Positions 33,618-47,200 of a stretch of DNA of 64,000 nucleotides are shown here, in pieces (position 1 is the stretch's first letter; every line of letters begins with the position of its first letter). The notes under the pieces were generated by a model. The model made no database searches, was not told the DNA's origin, and was given only the letters and a program-made list of their open reading frames with translations. Both the position numbers and the translations under genes were made by a program. Origin of the DNA: Tulasnella sp. 424. Lineage: Eukaryota > Basidiomycota > Agaricomycetes > Cantharellales > Tulasnellaceae. The stretch spans positions 62,001 to 126,000 of the forward strand of contig WSUB01000059.1 of NCBI GenBank assembly GCA_019633425.1. Reading direction: 5' to 3'.

Positions 33618-36600
33618 TAAAGGTGCATCTAGAAGAACGGCTTAGTGAGTGATTAGCAAGGCTATCGTTGCCATCAGTCCCCGTCATTTCATCCCAGGGG
33701 GACATCTTTTGTTCATCATGAAACGTGTCGTTCAAATTTTTTTGCGCCCTTGACTCATAGACTGATTGGTTTTCGGCTCTTCTGTTTCCCGATAGCGTAA
33801 GTTGAAGTTGTTGTATCAAAATAGGCAATTGCTTTTTGAACTGCCGGATGTGGACACTCAGTTCCCACTGATCGGTCATGCTCGCATAGCCAAGTCCCTC
33901 CCCCAACGATTCCTCGAAGAAGAACAACCCGTCCTACAGTTGCGGGGAAGCAGTGCTTGCCCGGTCTTGCGACTTCCAGAGTATTCCATTGTCACCGTTT
34001 ATTGCTCATGACGAGGCGAGCTTCGAACATGGACTTGAGGCATGGTCGATAAGATACCGCACGACCCTAGTACCCGGTTCCGACCGGCCCGAACCTCCTT
34101 AACACCTTTTAGTACTTTCACCTCGGCTCACAAAAGTTCAAAGTCATGAGCTCATCTTTTTTTTGATCCTCGTCCCTATGGCAACATTCAACCTACCACT
34201 ATTTCTGGCGTGGTCTGGACACTCACGGTCATTATCGGAATTTCTTTGACCACGTAGCTCGGCTTCGGAAGCCCATTCCAAATCCACAAAATTTCTCCTA
34301 TTCTGCTCGGTGGCATCATGCGAATACTTTTGAGTTTAATGCAGGGCCACATGACGAGGGCGGATGGGTTTCGTTATGTTTCTTTCTACTCTTCATTTTA
34401 CCCCCGCATGGTTATCTAAAGCCGGCCGGGTCGGTGGAGTGGCGGACTGCGAAATGAAATCTAATCATTCCCGCCCCTGCGTGTGTCCGCCCAAGCCAGA
34501 CAGGATACGTAGCGCCTCCGCATCATAAGGATTGGCTAGCCAAGGTTTGAAGTTTTGAGATGAACTCGGTAGGTTTTGTCTATCGCTTTTTCGGGAAGCT
34601 TCATTGCTCAGCCGGAGCTTGCCATCGGGACAAGACCAAGCCACGTTTCGAATATTTCTATCAACACGAATCAACGGAAACTTCATAACCCCTTTGTGAT
34701 CATCTTTTCTCGATGTCTCTAATTGGAGGCCTCTTATTCTTGAGCGTCGAATGACGCACGTTGCTCTCGGGCAAGTTTGCTGGACGAAGATGGCTACGTG
34801 TACGGATCTACTGGAACGGAGTTTTCCCGCTCTTTCTTTCGCTTGTTCGGCCGCTTTTTACGTCTACCTGGCCGAATCGTATGTTGAACCTGACGGTGCT
34901 CAGTTTTCTCCGACCTGTAGCAGGTAGTGGAACGAGGGTTTCCACGCTTTGATCGGCCCAACGCCACGTCGAGTCACGTCGACTTTTGCTTTTCTCGGTA
35001 GAGCTATTCTCAAGGTTGATCGGCCTCATAAGTAATAACTCCTTTCTGTGGGACCTAACGGCAAATAGCTCCGTTTTGCTTCTGTCTGTCATTTGGTTAG
35101 AACAAGTTGACCCCTTCGCCCAGCTACACTTTATCGACCCGTGTGCGCAAAAATCTTATCACACGAGCAAAACCATTATCATTCGTCACTCGGCTGTGAT
35201 AGTGTCTACGTCACCGCATGCGCCGAAGCATGTGAAAACCTTTCGCAGTGCTTCAGACGCAAGGCATACGCTGCGTAATGTCGATCGGATTACGGATAGT
35301 GCCAGGACCCTTCACCATTGCTCGATCCTATTCGATTGAGGGCTGTCGAGGGAATATTTTCTTATCCGAGATAAGGTGTAAGCGTGTTGAACAACGTCAA
35401 CCATTTTCTAATCGCTTTGGCGGCGGAATAGCCCATGTCCGTCTCGTCTCGTCCTATCTGGCACACGCCACTATAATTATTCCCTCGGACATATATTCTT
35501 ACATACTTTTGAGCACTGCGGACTTATCTCCTTACATCTTTTAAAATATTAACTCAAGATTTCGGATACAAGCCGGTTGCGGTCGCCTCAGCCTCATTCT
35601 CACAGTACCGTCTCTGAGCAGCCCTCTCGATTACACGTTCGCGCTTTGATGACATTGTTGGACAACGTGCTCTGTATAACTTTCACAGCGGCGAGATATT
35701 TAGCTCATGGCCATATTTGGCAGTCAGAGCTTTCGCTCCGAGAAGCGCCTAGCCGGCAGTATCCGACGGGCTTAAGAAGGGCCCCATTGCCCCAAAAAGG
35801 GAATATCGCTCTGCGTTCTTTGGTTGACCGCTACTCAAGTTCAAACTTTCCGGTGAACTTTCTTCGTTTTCCGGGCACTCGAATGGGCAGAAACGATGTC
35901 CGAAAATGTTGGCCGGAGCCGGGCACCGGATAAGATAAGATTACGGAGGCTCGTTGGTGTCGACTCGAGACCTCGAAGTTTCTCCACAGCATTAGCATTG
36001 AGTCATGCACAGCTTCAAGACGTGGCGTCAATCGCGTTGCGACCTCCAGCTCCTCGAGGTTGGCAATGTGCGCGCCTCGTGGCGATGACAAACACGGTTT
36101 ACCACTTTCCGTTTCCGGCGCAATTTGAGCGACTTAGCCGTTAGAGGTCTCGGCGCGTATACCCTCCCGCTTATGATACTGTTTACCTCCATATGGAGTG
36201 AATTAGTTGAGGCCGATCGAAACCTCTTCACCATCCCCACACAGTACTCCTAAACTTTCATGTCATTGTCCAACTCCACGTCATCAAACTGCAAATTTGA
36301 TATCATGGAGCCTCTCTAAGCGGTGATTATAGCCATCAAAACGTTCTCCAGAAGACGAGGCATAATGCGTTCTTTGTTCTTGCAATGCAATCCCCACCGC
36401 TACTTCCTCGGTTGCTAACCAGGAGCGCTGTTGGTTTAGTCCCGCTGCCCTCTCACACTACAGATGACCGAAAGGCCAGATTGCCTCATTATCCGCACGT
36501 ATATGCGACGCGGACACTACAAATGGTCCAAGAAATGTGGGCTGAGGGCATTGTCGTTCGAACACCCAACCTGGAACAACCAAGACTTGGCGATTCGCCT

Positions 36601-37371
36601 TTTTGACAGAAGTTGGAGGATCAAGAGAAGATCCAAAATAGTTGCACCAAAATGCCAGATATGTAATGTCTTTGTATTGAATGGGACAATGGCAATGTCC
36701 GAGCTACATGTGTCGACGACGGCAACGCTCCTGATGCGGCTTTTACGTCCCGGTTGAATGTATACGACCACCCCATTGTCCATCGGCGGACACTGCATAG
36801 AAACAGTGATAAGCCTTACCTGCGCTTTTCCAGAGAGTGCCGACCGCCAAGGATGCTTGCCGAATACCCCGGAAAAAGCATGCTACTCTCAAAGAATCAT
36901 CAAAACCAGATCTCACAGGGGAATAGCAGGTCGATAGCAACACAAGAAACCATTCTCCTCAAAGTTGGGTTGAAAGAAACGGTCGGCTGGTAGCGAATTC
37001 AAGAATCGGACGTTCGCTGATAGGCAATCTGCTGGCTATCGAAACACGCAGTTTAGTCGTGCATAAGCTAGAGAATCCCTCTGCGATTTGTTTTTACGCA
37101 CCGACTATGACTTTAGGTACTCTCAAACAGCCGTTAGATGAGACTGCGGGGTGAAGTATAGCGTCTCGCTTTTGCTAGGATTATTCAAACGGCCAGTCCG
37201 AAACATAGAATCGTAGAAGTAAGACATACTGCATGAGCGTAACAATGCCGTGGCCCTTTAGTGAAACGATGCTGGCTCCCCTTTGATCCAGTATCGCCAT
37301 TGACGACCTGGAAAGGGCAGCTACTCCGCGTAATGATAGCAACGTTCTCTTGCGAGATGAATCAGATAAGG
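33618..37371. other. Gene-poor region
   Basis: 3.7 kb downstream of DHFR with only short, domain-free ORFs. No tRNA, transposase or reverse-transcriptase motif is visible. I see no supportable feature. Confidence 0.5.
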
Positions 37372-37439
37372 CTAAACAAAACGGTAGCAGACTAGAAAGG
37401 CCTCATCCCTTTCTCCCAGGATTCTTTGACGTCTTCCAC

Positions 37440-38960
37440 AACGACAAGAATTTGAGCGACATCGAGTAGGTTGGGCCACATCCTCCCGCGTCGAACGGCC
37501 TCCAGCATCTACGTCATCCCAATCTGTAAGAGGAAAAAAAAGTGGCTTTGCGAGGATGTTTGAAGGGAAGTGTTCAGCTGCCCGACACGGTATGGAAGGA
37601 ACTGCTTGTATGGCGATGGTGCTCTGTGAGGAGGGACGGCCAACCATTGGACGACCTTCGAGCAAAGTCTTGACCGTCGAGGTAATAAAGTCCACGTCCT
37701 CCAGCAAGAAATAGCTCTCAATGCTATTTAGTTTTCAGGTTGGTTTCGGAGTCCGAGGCGGGAAGGTAAGACGAGCTGGCGTCCAGGTGCCCACTTGCGG
37801 GCGACAGAAGGTAGATGCACCAAAATTACATATATTCAACGAGACTAGTGGTGGGACGAAAGGACTTTCGGACTAATATTGCAACCGTTCAGTGAAGTTC
37901 GTAGCTGTATGGTCATGGTCGCCCTCTGTTCCAACTAATTGCCTGAGTTCGAACGACTCGTTTAATAGGTCGGGACACGTCCTCCCGCGTCGAACGGCCT
38001 CCAGCATCCGCGTAATCCCGATCTGTAAGAAGGAAAATACATAAAATTGCGAAAGTGTATTAAGAGGATCGTTCAGCTGGCCGACGTGGTCTGGAATGAA
38101 CTGACTTTATGGCGATGGTGTGCTATGAGGAGGGACGGCCAACCATTGGACGACCTTCGAGCAAAGTCTTGACCGTCGAAGTAATGAAATCCACGTCCTC
38201 CAGCAAGAAATAGCTCTCAATGCTATTTAGTTTTCAAGTTGGTCCCGGAGTCCGAGGCGGGAAGGTAAGACGAGCTGGCGTCTAGGTGTCCACTTGCGGG
38301 CGACAGAAGGTAGATGCACCAAAATTACTAGTGGTGGGACGAAAGGACTTTCAGACTAATGTTGCAACCGTTCAGTGAAGTTCGTAGCTGTATGGTCATA
38401 GTTTCCCTCTGTTCCAACTAATTGCCTAGGTTCGGACGACTCGTTTAATAGGTCGGGCCACGTCCTCCCGCGTCGAACGGCCTCCAGCATCCGCGTATCC
38501 CGATCCATAAGAAGGGAAATACGTAAATTTGCGAAGGTGTATTAAGAGGGTTGTCCAGCTGCCCAACGTGGTCTGGAATGAACCGACTTTATGGCGATGG
38601 TGTGCTATGAGGAAGGACGGCCGACCGTCGAACGACCTTCGAACAAAGTCGTGACCGTCGAGGTAATACAGTCCATATGTTGCAGCAAGAAATAGCTCTC
38701 GATGTTGCTCAGTCTTCACGTTGGTTTCAGAATCCAAGGCAGCCGGGGAAGAGGAGCTGGAGTCCGGGGTGTCCACATGCAAACGACAGAAGGTGGCGGC
38801 ACCAGAATTACATGTATTCCTAGTGCAACACGAGAATAATGGAGGGATGAAAGGACTTTCAGACTGATATTGGAGTCCTTCAGTGGAGTTCGTAGCTGTA
38901 TGCTCATGGTCCCGACTGGTTGCCTGGATTCGAACGACTTGTTCGATCGTGGACTACCAT
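37440..38960 (-). repeat. Three tandem copies of a ~490-bp unit
   Basis: Units begin with GTCCTCCCGCGTCGAACGG at about 37475 (as CATCCTCC...), 37978 and 38461, a spacing of ~500 and ~483 bp. They continue with shared blocks such as GACGGCC(A/G)ACC, AAATAGCTCTC and GAAAGGACTTTC. On the minus strand each unit keeps one short open frame (MLEAVRRGR-W/C-P-LL, then variable ends). Units 1 and 2 are closest; unit 3 is the most diverged. A longer gene may have been lost around them. Confidence 0.85.
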
Positions 38961-41729
38961 CGGTGCACACGACGACCGTACACTTCAACGAGCAACTGAG
39001 ATGAATCGGATTTGAACCCTCGTACTCCAGAATGCCTTTGTAGGGACTCGATGAAGCGCGAGGGGCTCATCTTCAGCGACTACTAACTTCCAGCCTCCTA
39101 TCCAATCTGAGCTCGTGAACCGACCAAAAGCGAGGCGCAATTACGCACGGTGAATTCAAAAAGCCGTCGCAAAAGCGGCTCAATAATCAGGCATGGGGTA
39201 CGCCGAGCACCACTGGAGTTGGAAGCCGTCTCGTGGGGAGGGCTCAAGACCACCTGATTTCGAGTGAATTCCAGGGTGTCCAAGGTATACGTGATCCGCT
39301 ACTGGGGTAAAAGGAACGCCCACCTCTTCGATCATTGTTTTCTCTGGGTGAATGGGTGATAAGAAAAGGGGACAATCTCCTCCGGAATGGAGCGAGGTCC
39401 TCGACCCAGGAATCAAGCTTTCTTAATACGCGGAGGCAATACTCGTTTCCAAGGACTCCAGAGAAGGTGAAATAAGTCCTCAGTTGCGTTCTCGGGCAGT
39501 GATGAATGGTCGGAAAGATCCTTTTGCCATCCTATTAGCACCACAATGGGCATAAGCACTGGTCAGTGGGCGTAGGGCCAGCCTATTCCATCCTTTCCCG
39601 CCTATTACGCAGAAAGAAAGAGTCTCAATACCTTTTCGAGTCATAAAGAGGGAATATAATTTCCCGTCGCAAAATGTACACTTTACTTTAGACGTTCTCG
39701 GTCTCGCAGCAATGCCATTTCCGATGCTGCCTGTGCCCAAGCGCCCGGGGATCAGTGCACTCGGCCAGAAGATTCCAACCTCCGGCCTCCCGAGTGAAAA
39801 AGAGCAAAAAGGCGACGGTGCTAGAGCGCATCTGGGTATCCCATCTCGATTCGTGATACTCAGCGAGAGAGGGGGAGAGGTGGAGGTGGTCTGGGCATCG
39901 ACCTCTCTCCCCAGCGACGACATCACAGAAAGTCTTGAACGGCAACGAGAAGCCACAAGAACGTGGACACTCAATTCAACCTTTTCCCCTTCGCACACAT
40001 ATCTCCACACGGCCATGTAAACGCAATTGAGGAACATTTAGTCTTCTGACTTCTCTTGCACTAGGGCTGAATGGAGTGGGCTCATTTGGGTGAGCGATCG
40101 ATCCCCCGCCCCCCTTGCACTAAGAAGTTTACTGAATTTTGCCGGAGAAATGAAACTTGGATCATCGACCCAGAACCACCGCCCCTGGTAGAATTGCCCA
40201 TTCAACAAGCTTCCTGGGACGCGAATCCCGCAGTCCCCGAAAGTCGAAATGGCGGGAGGGTCGCGAAAGACACTTGCGAAGCCGGATCGATCCTACGCCT
40301 CGTCCTCAAATAGCCGAGGCAAAAGCACCCACAAATCCAAGTTGTGGCAGGCAACATATAACACCCGAAATGTGCTCGCAATCAAGAGGTGAAGAAAATA
40401 GTGAATATAAGTTACCTGGGTATCACGACTCCGAACAGCGGAGTCCGACTAAAAGTGTTTGGCTGTGTTCGACGCGGCGGATATGATCTCGAACTTCTAG
40501 TCTTTTGCCTCAATGCCGGCACCCAACTTCCTGGAACGAATATCCCTGGTGCAACGATCGCAAAAGCGGCAACTGTGCAACAAGTTCACGTCCCTCGCTC
40601 ATTCGCAAAACACCAACACTCAAGTCACGCACGACGGGCCATTTTACGGTGCAACACAAACTGATGTAGACGAGGGAGGACTAAAACAGGATAGACTGAT
40701 TAATGCTTTCGAATGGTTGGAGGGAGGGGCCAAAAAAAAAAAGAAGGGAAAGGCAATCGAACAAGTGTTGTAGTTAAAAAAGTGTCCGAGAACAAAAATA
40801 TTTCAAAGGGGTGTCTGAAAGAAAAAGAAAGGAAATGCGAGTTATATAACCACAGAGAAGAGTAAAAGAAAAATGAACACAAGGGTAAGGTGAAGAATAA
40901 AGAACAAGGGAAAAAAAGAAAAAGGACGATGGATGTAGTAAAGGTAGCAGAGAAGGAAAAAAGGACGATTGGTGGAAACGATGTGGGAATTGCGAGCTTT
41001 ACTGTTGGTTGAGAGAGAGGGAAAGGCAAGAAAGAAACAAGAAAGCCGAAGGGGTTGACTGGTGGTTGTTTGCATCGTCGAGCGAAAGGGGAGGTAAACC
41101 AGACGAGGAAAGCCTCGTAAGGTCCCGCTCACCTCGGACGAGTGAGAGTCAAGAAAGATCCGTGGATCCAACCAGTGCCCGATGGGAGGAAAGAAGACTT
41201 GCAAAGAAAAAAAAGCCGACAGCGAGAGTTCGAGTAGCGAGGCGAGCTTGTGGTTTCTTGGACTTGCGAGGGAAAGAGGAAGTTGAAGAGAAGATGAGGA
41301 AGGTTGGAAGGTTGTTTGAGTATAAAGAACAGTTGAAAGGATTGCATATTGGACGAGAGGAAGCGAGAGGGAGAAACCGAGAACGACGACGAGCTTTTTT
41401 TTTTTGGCGTTTTGTATGTGTTGAACCTTTGGGTTATCTTCTTTCTTTGGTGAACTTTTTTTCACTTCAAGGCGGTATATCGGGATGGTTTTGGCCTTTT
41501 TGTATTTTGGTATTGCAAGCCCGGGGGGAATAGCGAGCGGCGTAGACGAGTATGATACAGGCGACGAAGCGAAAAAAATGGTATGATGACGACGAAACGA
41601 AGGATGATGGAGAGGGAGGGACGGCGAGGGCGAGAGAAAACGTGAACGGCGGGGGGAACGAAGGTAACGAACAGGCAAAGAAGGGGGGTAAATCATCAGC
41701 GAATCGTGCACACTCGAAAAAAAATCAAC
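38961..41729. other. Gene-poor region and 3' flank of the cyclin gene
   Basis: No gene is firmly supported. The plus strand is strongly purine-rich at 40720-41720, which is the pyrimidine-rich 3' UTR side of the minus-strand cyclin and explains the long stop-free minus ORF there. An ATG-initiated plus-strand ORF of 102 codons (39712-40020) has no recognisable domain and is left unannotated. Confidence 0.45.
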
Positions 41730-44251
41730 TCATGGCACGATCGCCAACAAAGCCTGTCGATACTCGCTACCAGGCATGTTCTCTTCGCCACTCTCGACCA
41801 TCACACCCACGTTGGACGGCATCATCGGTGCGCAAGGGAGGTGGTGACCGGTCGTGCTCGACGTGTGCTGGTGCAGGTACTGATGACCAGCGCCGTTGTT
41901 CGAGGGTGCCATGTTCTCCTTGTCCTTGGTCGTGTGATGCTGGACCTGGACGGGCTGCTGGACTTGGGCGTGGAGGACCTGAGCCTGAGCGTGGGCCTGA
42001 GCGCTGCCAAAAGGGTCGAGTTGGAACATGGGGGTGGTCGGTGTGATCGGGAGGCTCTCGACATCATCCGACGACGGCAGCTGGAGCAGGTTCGCAGCCG
42101 TGGCAGACGAAGCGTAGTGTACACCAGCAGCGTCCAACTCATCCTCATCATCATCCTGGTCAACAACTTCAACTTGGTCGTCATCTTCGGTATCATCATC
42201 ATCATCGGCATCCATCTCAAACTCCCTCGGTTGGCTGAAACTCCTCGTGCTCATGACCTCGTCCGCCTCATCCTCGACTTCCATACCAACGACCGACGAG
42301 CTCGAGTCGCTGCGAACAAGACCGGGAGTCTCCTCGACGTCGGTGCGACCGCTGCCCCACTGCATGTCCATGCGCTCGCGGGTGGGAGTGACGGGAACTT
42401 GCTGCTGGGCGCGGAGGGCCTGAGCGGCGGCGTTGCGGAGAGCGTCGACGGAGACGACGTTGGTGGAGAGAGACTCGGGGACTTCGACGGTGGTGGAAGG
42501 GGTAGAGTTGAAAGCGAAGCGACCACCGCGGAGGTAGAACGAAACAACGACGCCGGAAGCCTTGGAGTAGTAGGCATACGAGTACTTCTTGACGAGCGTC
42601 TGGGACACGGAGTCGAGGTTCTGGGAGAGGGTGGTATCGAGGAGGGAGATCATCTGGAGGACAGCGGGAGACTCGTCTTGTGGCTATTGTATCGAAAGAA
42701 CTGTTAGCGACGGACAGGCACCAATACAACTTCGATACATACCCGTCTGGGCTTGCCGCAAATGTGCCTTGAAAGAACAAGAGCACCCAACGCAAGAACG
42801 CTCGGGACGAACTGGATGTAATCCTTGCCATAAAGCGTCATCTCCATCAAGAACCGCGCAACATGCTGAGTGCGGGTATCCTCAAAAGGTTGGCCATCGA
42901 CAAGGCCCAAAGCGCCCTGAGCACCAAACATTCCAAAGCTCATGCCCAAAGTCGAAGGCAAGTGCGTCTCGGTGCAGAGAACCCTCAACCAAGACTCGGC
43001 GGTCGGGTGACCCAAATCCCAATCGATCGTCGTCAAAACGTGGAACTCCATCTGGACGAACGCGTCTTCCTGGTAAGCGCCGTGGCAGAGCTCCTTGAGA
43101 TCGCGAACGGAGGGAACGCGCTCTTTGGCATCTTCGAACTTGGCAGCGAGCCAGAGAGCGACGCAGCCGACGAGCTGGTAGTGCTTCTTGTAGACGATGC
43201 GACGGGAGACGTAACGATCGAGGATGGATAAGGTGAGGTAGAGGGTTTCGGGGCGGAGACGGAAGTGAAGGTGGATCTCGATGAGGAAGTCGAGGAGATG
43301 GCTGCGCATGTGCCACTGGAGTTCGGGTTGCTGATCCATGGCGGAAGCACTGGCGAGGGTTTGTTTCTACGATAAAAAAAAATAGGCAGAAACGCGTTAG
43401 GACTCGGTCTCAGGGACTACCCAAGCGTGGATCCGGAATCTACCCACCTCTTTCTCCAACATCCAAGCCTTGACATCTTCGCGATACTCTTCCTCGAGAA
43501 GCAACTGAATGCCTCGATCGAGAGAGCTAAGATGGTTGAGCCGGGTGGCTTGGCGCTGAGCGAGAGCGGCGTTCCTCTGAGCAGCGAGGGCTCTTTCGTG
43601 CGCCTGCTGGGAAATACGGGACCGCGCGATTTGAGGTGAGGGAGTCTGCCTGGACGAAGAAGAAGACGAAGACGAAGACGACGTCCTCTGGGCTTGAGGT
43701 CTCGGCGAAGCCATCCCTTTCCTCTTGAGGATAGACGCAACAGCCATGCTCTTGGGAGACAAAGCCGACTGTCGCTGAGCACCACCGATGGCGTTGTTCT
43801 GGTTATAAGACAAAGCGCGCTTGCTTGGCGGGTAAACGGTGTTGACCCGAGCGCGAGCGGAAGTCAAAGTGGTGGTAGGTTGAGCCTTCATCGTGTTGTG
43901 AGTGTTGACGAGAGGGTTGGCGGATGCGGGTGGGTCGGGTAAAGGTTGATGATCGTCGGTTTGAAGGACGATGGTCGGGAGCGGGTGGTGGTGGTGAATG
44001 TGTCTGTGTGTCTGAGGCTGAAGGGCCGGGGCTGGGGGGCAGACGGGGGGGAAGTGGGCCATGGCGGGAGTGATGAGGGCGGGAGGAGAGTCGTTGTTGT
44101 GATTGCCATTGGGGTTGAGGAGATTAGTGTTCGTAGAGGTGGGTTTGAGGTTGGCAGCGGGAGTAGGGATTATAAGGGAGGGAAGAGCACGAGCAGTCAG
44201 TCTACGGCTCGCGAGACCAGAAGGTTGGGGAACGGGAAGAGAAGACGCCAT
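41730..44251 (-). CDS. CLN1: G1/S-specific cyclin (Cln1-type)
   Basis: Three exons (44251-43448, 43366-42743, 42683-41730) join in phase to 793 residues. Residues 1 to ~240 are disordered (Pro/His/Asn-rich, poly-Ser). The cyclin box follows: MRSHLLDFLIEIHLHFRL, ETLYLTLSILDRYVSRRIVYKKHYQLVGC, ALWLAAKFEDAKERVPSVRDL, then QMEFHVLTTIDWDLGHPTAESWL and the second cyclin fold (QHVARFLMEMTLYGKDYIQFVPS). KKHYQLVGCVALW and ERVPSVRDL are characteristic of fungal Cln/Puc1 cyclins rather than B-type cyclins. It should activate Cdc28/CDK1 at Start. The C-terminal third is Ser/Pro/Asp-rich (STRSFSQPREFE, long DDDD runs), like a PEST region driving turnover. An unusually long non-coding span lies upstream. 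Confidence 0.92.
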
Positions 44252-47200
44252 CGCAGATGTAACGTTATCAAGAAGAGAAGAAGAGAGTGACTGGAGAAGT
44301 TATAAATATGAAAAACGAGCGTGAACGCTGGAGAGAGAGTGAGAGAGAGATAGCTGCTTGCTGGGACGCGGAAGTGATATGGGATAAAGACCCTTTCCTC
44401 GACGCGTCTCTCGCCCCTTGTATAAGAGTAGGCGTGTGCAGCCCAGTCTGAAGCGTAACGGAAGGTATACGAAACGACATGGCTCGAATAGAATGGCTGA
44501 GAGAAGGGATGTTATTGTGTTTGTACTCACTTGAATTTGAGGCCGGCGATTGAGTTTACTATATAACACGACAGACCACCCGATAGTCAGTCAGTCAGTC
44601 AACGACAAGACGCGTCCCTTTCCACCAGCCAAATCCAATCGACACCCCCGATCCCAGAAAGAAAGAAAATAAGAAGAGAAGGGAGAGAGATAGAGGAGAG
44701 AGGGAGAGGGAAGGGCAAGCGACGACGACGACGACGAAGATGGGAGAGAGAGCGAGAGTGATGAAGGAGGCTGAGATCAGAGTCTGGACGACAAAATCCA
44801 GTCCCACGCCCCTCCCTTCAAAAATGCCCCTTCACATTTTTTTTCTTCGGTTGTCATCGCGTTCTACTCTCTCACTCACTCTCAGTTGAATATCCTTCAA
44901 GCCGAGATGTGAAGAGAAAATAAGGGTCCCTCCCCTCCAGCTCACACCCAAATAAAAAAAAGAAATAGAGGAATTAAGGAAAATAAAAATGCCCGGAAAT
45001 TGAACTTTGGGACCAAAATCCCAAGTCCCGGGGAAATACACTCGCGGGACCCTGAGGAACCACTGTTTCGGTTCCCCTGTGCACGAGGCACTTTGCGCGC
45101 GGGCAGTGGCGTTCGTGCCGTTCGGTGATCCCAATGTCGACTGGGCGGGGGTATTGCGAATGTGAAGAGGAAAGGTGGAGAGGGGAAAGGAAGAGTGTAG
45201 ACAGCAACGAACGGACTCCTCACCTTCAAAGACGAAAAGACTTGAGGGGAGAAGAGAGGGAATGTGAGCTATGCAAAGCACAAGGAACAACGTCAGCCAC
45301 TATCATCGGAAGAACACGCCAGCGGGCCGCTCGCTCGTGAAACTGCGACTCACCAGAAATAGTGTTAAACCGAATAAGTCAGCAAAGGGCGAGACCGAGG
45401 GGATTGTTTAATAGCGGTATGCTGGTATAGGGAAGAAGCTGGCTGGTGGGGGGCGAAGGAATGAGTGTGTGGGCGTCGGTTGAAATTGCAACGACGAGAT
45501 AGAGAGAGATAGAAAAAATTGGGATAGAGAGTGTGGGTGCGTCGGGAAGGACGAGCTTGGAAGAGAGAACTTTTGGAAAGAGAGTAGTACTGGAGACGAG
45601 CGACGTCGAGTGAACGATTGGCCGCACGCGGTAGTAGTAGTGGGGAGGGTGAGAGTTGTAATTTGGATGGGGCCCGGAGAGGATTTTTTGCCGTGTGCGT
45701 GGGATGCGGTCAAGCAGACGACGACGACGACAAGAGAGTATTGATCTTCGAGAACGCTGGGCGAAGGCGATTCCGAAGAGGGGAGGGAGAGTGAGGGAGA
45801 GAGAGAAAAGATGAGGAGTAAGAGAGAGAGAAGAAATGGGGAGGGGTATATGGGATTGCAAAGTCTGTTATGTAACCCCGAGGTTGCAGACAAGGGATAA
45901 TGCAGCGTGTCAGAGAGTGAGGGAGACCGTAAAAAAAAAAGAGAGAGCGAGCGAGTGGACAGGACCGGGGGCAAGGGAATACGATGGGAGGAGGGCACGT
46001 TCCCTCTCCCTGACCGTCCGAAATTGGGCTCGGGTTCAAGCGCTCGGCGTTGCACCCTTCCGTCCATCCCGAAAAAACGTAACCGTGCGACTCTCTCTCC
46101 CCCCCAAAGCAGTGGCGTCACCATTGATTATTTCTTCCGCCGCCGGCATTCCCGTAATTGCGATTCATGATAGAGAATAGGGGGAAAATCACCGAAACGT
46201 ACCGATGGCACAAGTTTAACAAGTACAGCCTTCAAAATACTAAATGAAAAAAAAAAGAGATAACCACGAACGGGGGAGAGTGGCATAAGAAGAGCACAGG
46301 GGGAAAGGAAAAGGGTATCAGCGAGAGAAAAGAATATCCCAAAGCGACCGAGCTCTTCTCGATCACATCACATTGCGAACGATTACATACGTTTTTTTCT
46401 TCTTTTTTCACTTTCGCAGTTTTCTGGAGCAGGCCACGATGCAAGCACAGCAGGAGCACAGACACAAAGGGACTGTTCAGCCGGCTGCACCAGCGGGGCC
46501 GCCAAGCAAAGCCAGGGGGAGGAGGAGGAAAAGAGCGTGCCTTGCGTTTCAGATACCGTTCTCGCAAGAGCTAAAAAAGCGTGCAAGGGCGTACTCACCA
46601 AATGTGTATGACGGGCGAATAAAACCCAAGCTTTGACTGCAAGAGAGTCGAACTGTGGGCGCCTATTCCGGGCTTATATATTATATATGCTTCCTCTTTG
46701 GATTTTTGGCGGACGAACGGGATCAAATAGAGGAACGTGAGGGAGGTCAGATCTCTGCTTGCCAGTGATGATGATGTTGGAGAGGGGAGATAGGTCGACC
46801 CCGACTCTCCGCGTAACTCACCTAGGTAGGCAGTTGCCGAAGAGTAAAAGCTGGTTGGTATATGGAGATGAGGATAATGGGAAAGAGGAGTGGCGAAGTT
46901 CCCCTGTATTGAACGCGTCTTGGAACGAATAGAACACGCTTCGATGATCTGTGTATTGAATTAATTGATGACGTTGACCTGACGACGATCGACGCGCGAC
47001 GCGTCGATAGAGAGGACGTAGAGCAAGTAAGTTAGAGACTGCTCTGGGAACGAACGAACGCGTCGCGGGTACCCGCATACACGCGACGGCGCGTGTTTGC
47101 AATAATACCGGAGCTGGACAACTCACCGGACAGACGCGACGCGACGCGACGAATAAATGCGATTGTCTCCCAAAAAAGGCAACCACAACAACTTCGGAAC

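Noticed and set aside
38996..39080. tRNA-like GGTTCAAATCC on the minus strand
   Set aside because: The T stem does not pair (only two of five pairs) and no D-arm or anticodon stem could be placed, so no tRNA is called.
39712..40020. 102-codon ATG-initiated plus-strand ORF
   Set aside because: No recognisable domain, and an equally long ORF on the other strand covers it. It stays possible but unsupported.
40842..41711. 289-codon minus-strand ORF just after the cyclin stop
   Set aside because: It lies in a pyrimidine-rich 3' flank, so stops are rare by composition. Residues are Ser/Leu/Phe/Pro runs with no domain, and it sits in the likely 3' UTR.
45380..46124. Long minus-strand ORFs of Ser/Leu/Pro composition upstream of the cyclin
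   Set aside because: They follow from CT-rich composition, overlap one another in different frames and show no domain.
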